A stretch of DNA of 6,662 bases from Planctomycetota bacterium (GTDB taxonomy: Bacteria; Planctomycetota; UBA1135; GCA-002686595). The DNA lies in assembly GCA_011524785.1 (NCBI GenBank), contig WTJQ01000470.1, forward strand, positions 1 to 6,662, written 5' to 3'. The notes below the pieces were generated by a model. It saw only the letters and a list, made by a program, of their open reading frames with translations, searched no databases and was not told the DNA's origin. The position numbers and the translations under genes are program-made. Below, in pieces: positions 6,415-6,662 of the stretch (its first letter is position 1; each line of letters opens with the position of its first letter).

Positions 6415-6662
6415 GGTCTCTCCTTCTCCTCGTGGTTCGAGGGTCGTGCGACGGTCGGGTCGCGCGCCTCCTCGATCATCGAGGAGGCTCGCGGCGCGGC
6501 CCCGCGATCCCACCGCGGAGCCGGCTTCGGGTCCTTGGACGCGGAGGACCCGGGGTTCTTCCCGGACGGCGGTGACCACGGGTCCTCGAGATCCCACACG
6601 GGGCATCCCAGCGACCCCCGACCGAGGCGTGGAGGGGCCGCCTCCGCTCCCCGCTCCGATCC
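6411..6662 (-). CDS. 3' end of an unidentified upstream gene, overlapping the lipoprotein start by 4 bp
   Basis: A minus-strand frame is open from the window edge (6662) to a TGA at 6413-6411, giving 83 visible residues. The TGA overlaps the next gene's start as ATGA, a classic coupled arrangement, and the ribosome site of the next gene lies inside its last codons (HEEKERP). Third positions are mostly G or C, in keeping with real coding here. The visible part is Pro-, Ser- and charge-rich (for example DPWSPPSGKNPG) and looks disordered, with no domain I recognise. It could be the C-terminal tail of a larger protein starting outside the window. A GTG at 6599 would give a 62-residue protein, but nothing supports that start. 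It may also be a non-coding leader that happens to be open. Confidence 0.45.
   Translation of the reverse strand, partial: GSERGAEAAPPRLGRGSLGCPVWDLEDPWSPPSGKNPGSSASKDPKPAPRWDRGAAPRASSMIEEARDPTVARPSNHEEKERP
6461..6493. repeat. 33-bp inverted repeat upstream of the secretin-domain lipoprotein gene
   Basis: GCCTCCTCGAT (6466-6476) and ATCGAGGAGGC (6478-6488) are perfect 11-bp inverted arms around a single C. After one mismatched position the symmetry continues with CGCG on each side (6461-6464 and 6490-6493). The near side lies 46 bp before the ATG at 6414. With such a small centre it looks like a dimeric-protein operator, or an mRNA hairpin in which the central pairs open. It sits within the open frame that ends at 6411, so chance from codon pairs such as GAG-GAG contributes. 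Confidence 0.55.

Noticed and set aside
6415..6606. N-terminal extension of the lipoprotein to 398 residues
   Set aside because: The extension would bury the lipobox signal and bypass the strong GGAG site before 6414. The alternative frame ending at 6411 has the better codon pattern.

Overview
The window is very GC-rich (well over 65% by eye, with strong G/C preference at third codon positions). It appears to be bacterial chromosome of ordinary gene density. A predicted lipoprotein built of secretin-periplasmic-type modules points to a Gram-negative cell envelope. The style (GTG starts, weak Shine-Dalgarno sites, rhomboid-TPR fusion, poreless secretin-domain protein) would fit Planctomycetota or a deltaproteobacterial or myxobacterial relative, but no marker fixes the phylum. 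No phage, transposon, CRISPR array or obvious horizontally acquired block is visible.

Layout, left to right. (1) 1-1026, plus strand: the C-terminal part of a CrtI/phytoene-desaturase-type FAD oxidoreductase; its N-terminus lies outside the window. (2) 1027-1219: a convergent gap with GC-rich hairpins. (3) 1220-2428, minus strand: RNase D (rnd), with a DEDDy exonuclease domain and two HRDC domains. (4) 2526-2602, minus strand: tRNA-Asp(GTC) with encoded CCA, its own sigma70-like promoter at 2617-2645 and a hairpin terminator at 2486-2514. (5) 2603-2812: a divergent gap with the tRNA promoter at one end and the rhomboid leader at the other. (6) 2813-3709, plus strand: a rhomboid intramembrane protease fused to TPR repeats. 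(7) 3710-3782: a convergent gap. (8) 6662-3783, minus strand: a probable operon read right to left. It holds the 3' end of an unidentified gene (overlapping the next gene by 4 bp), a lipoprotein with secretin N-type domains but no pore, queC, and mazG, with gaps of -4, 11 and 38 bp.

Functional links. The window carries several RNA and nucleotide housekeeping functions: a tRNA, a tRNA 3'-trimming exonuclease, the preQ0 synthase of the queuosine pathway, and a nucleotide-pool-cleaning pyrophosphohydrolase. The tRNA-Asp has the U33-G34-U35 context recognised in queuosine insertion, so it is a plausible end target of the pathway that QueC serves. The least routine items are the secretin-domain lipoprotein without a channel domain, the long inverted repeat about 46 bp before its start codon, and the membrane protease with a TPR tail. 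I did not find a convincing novel defence or mobile system.
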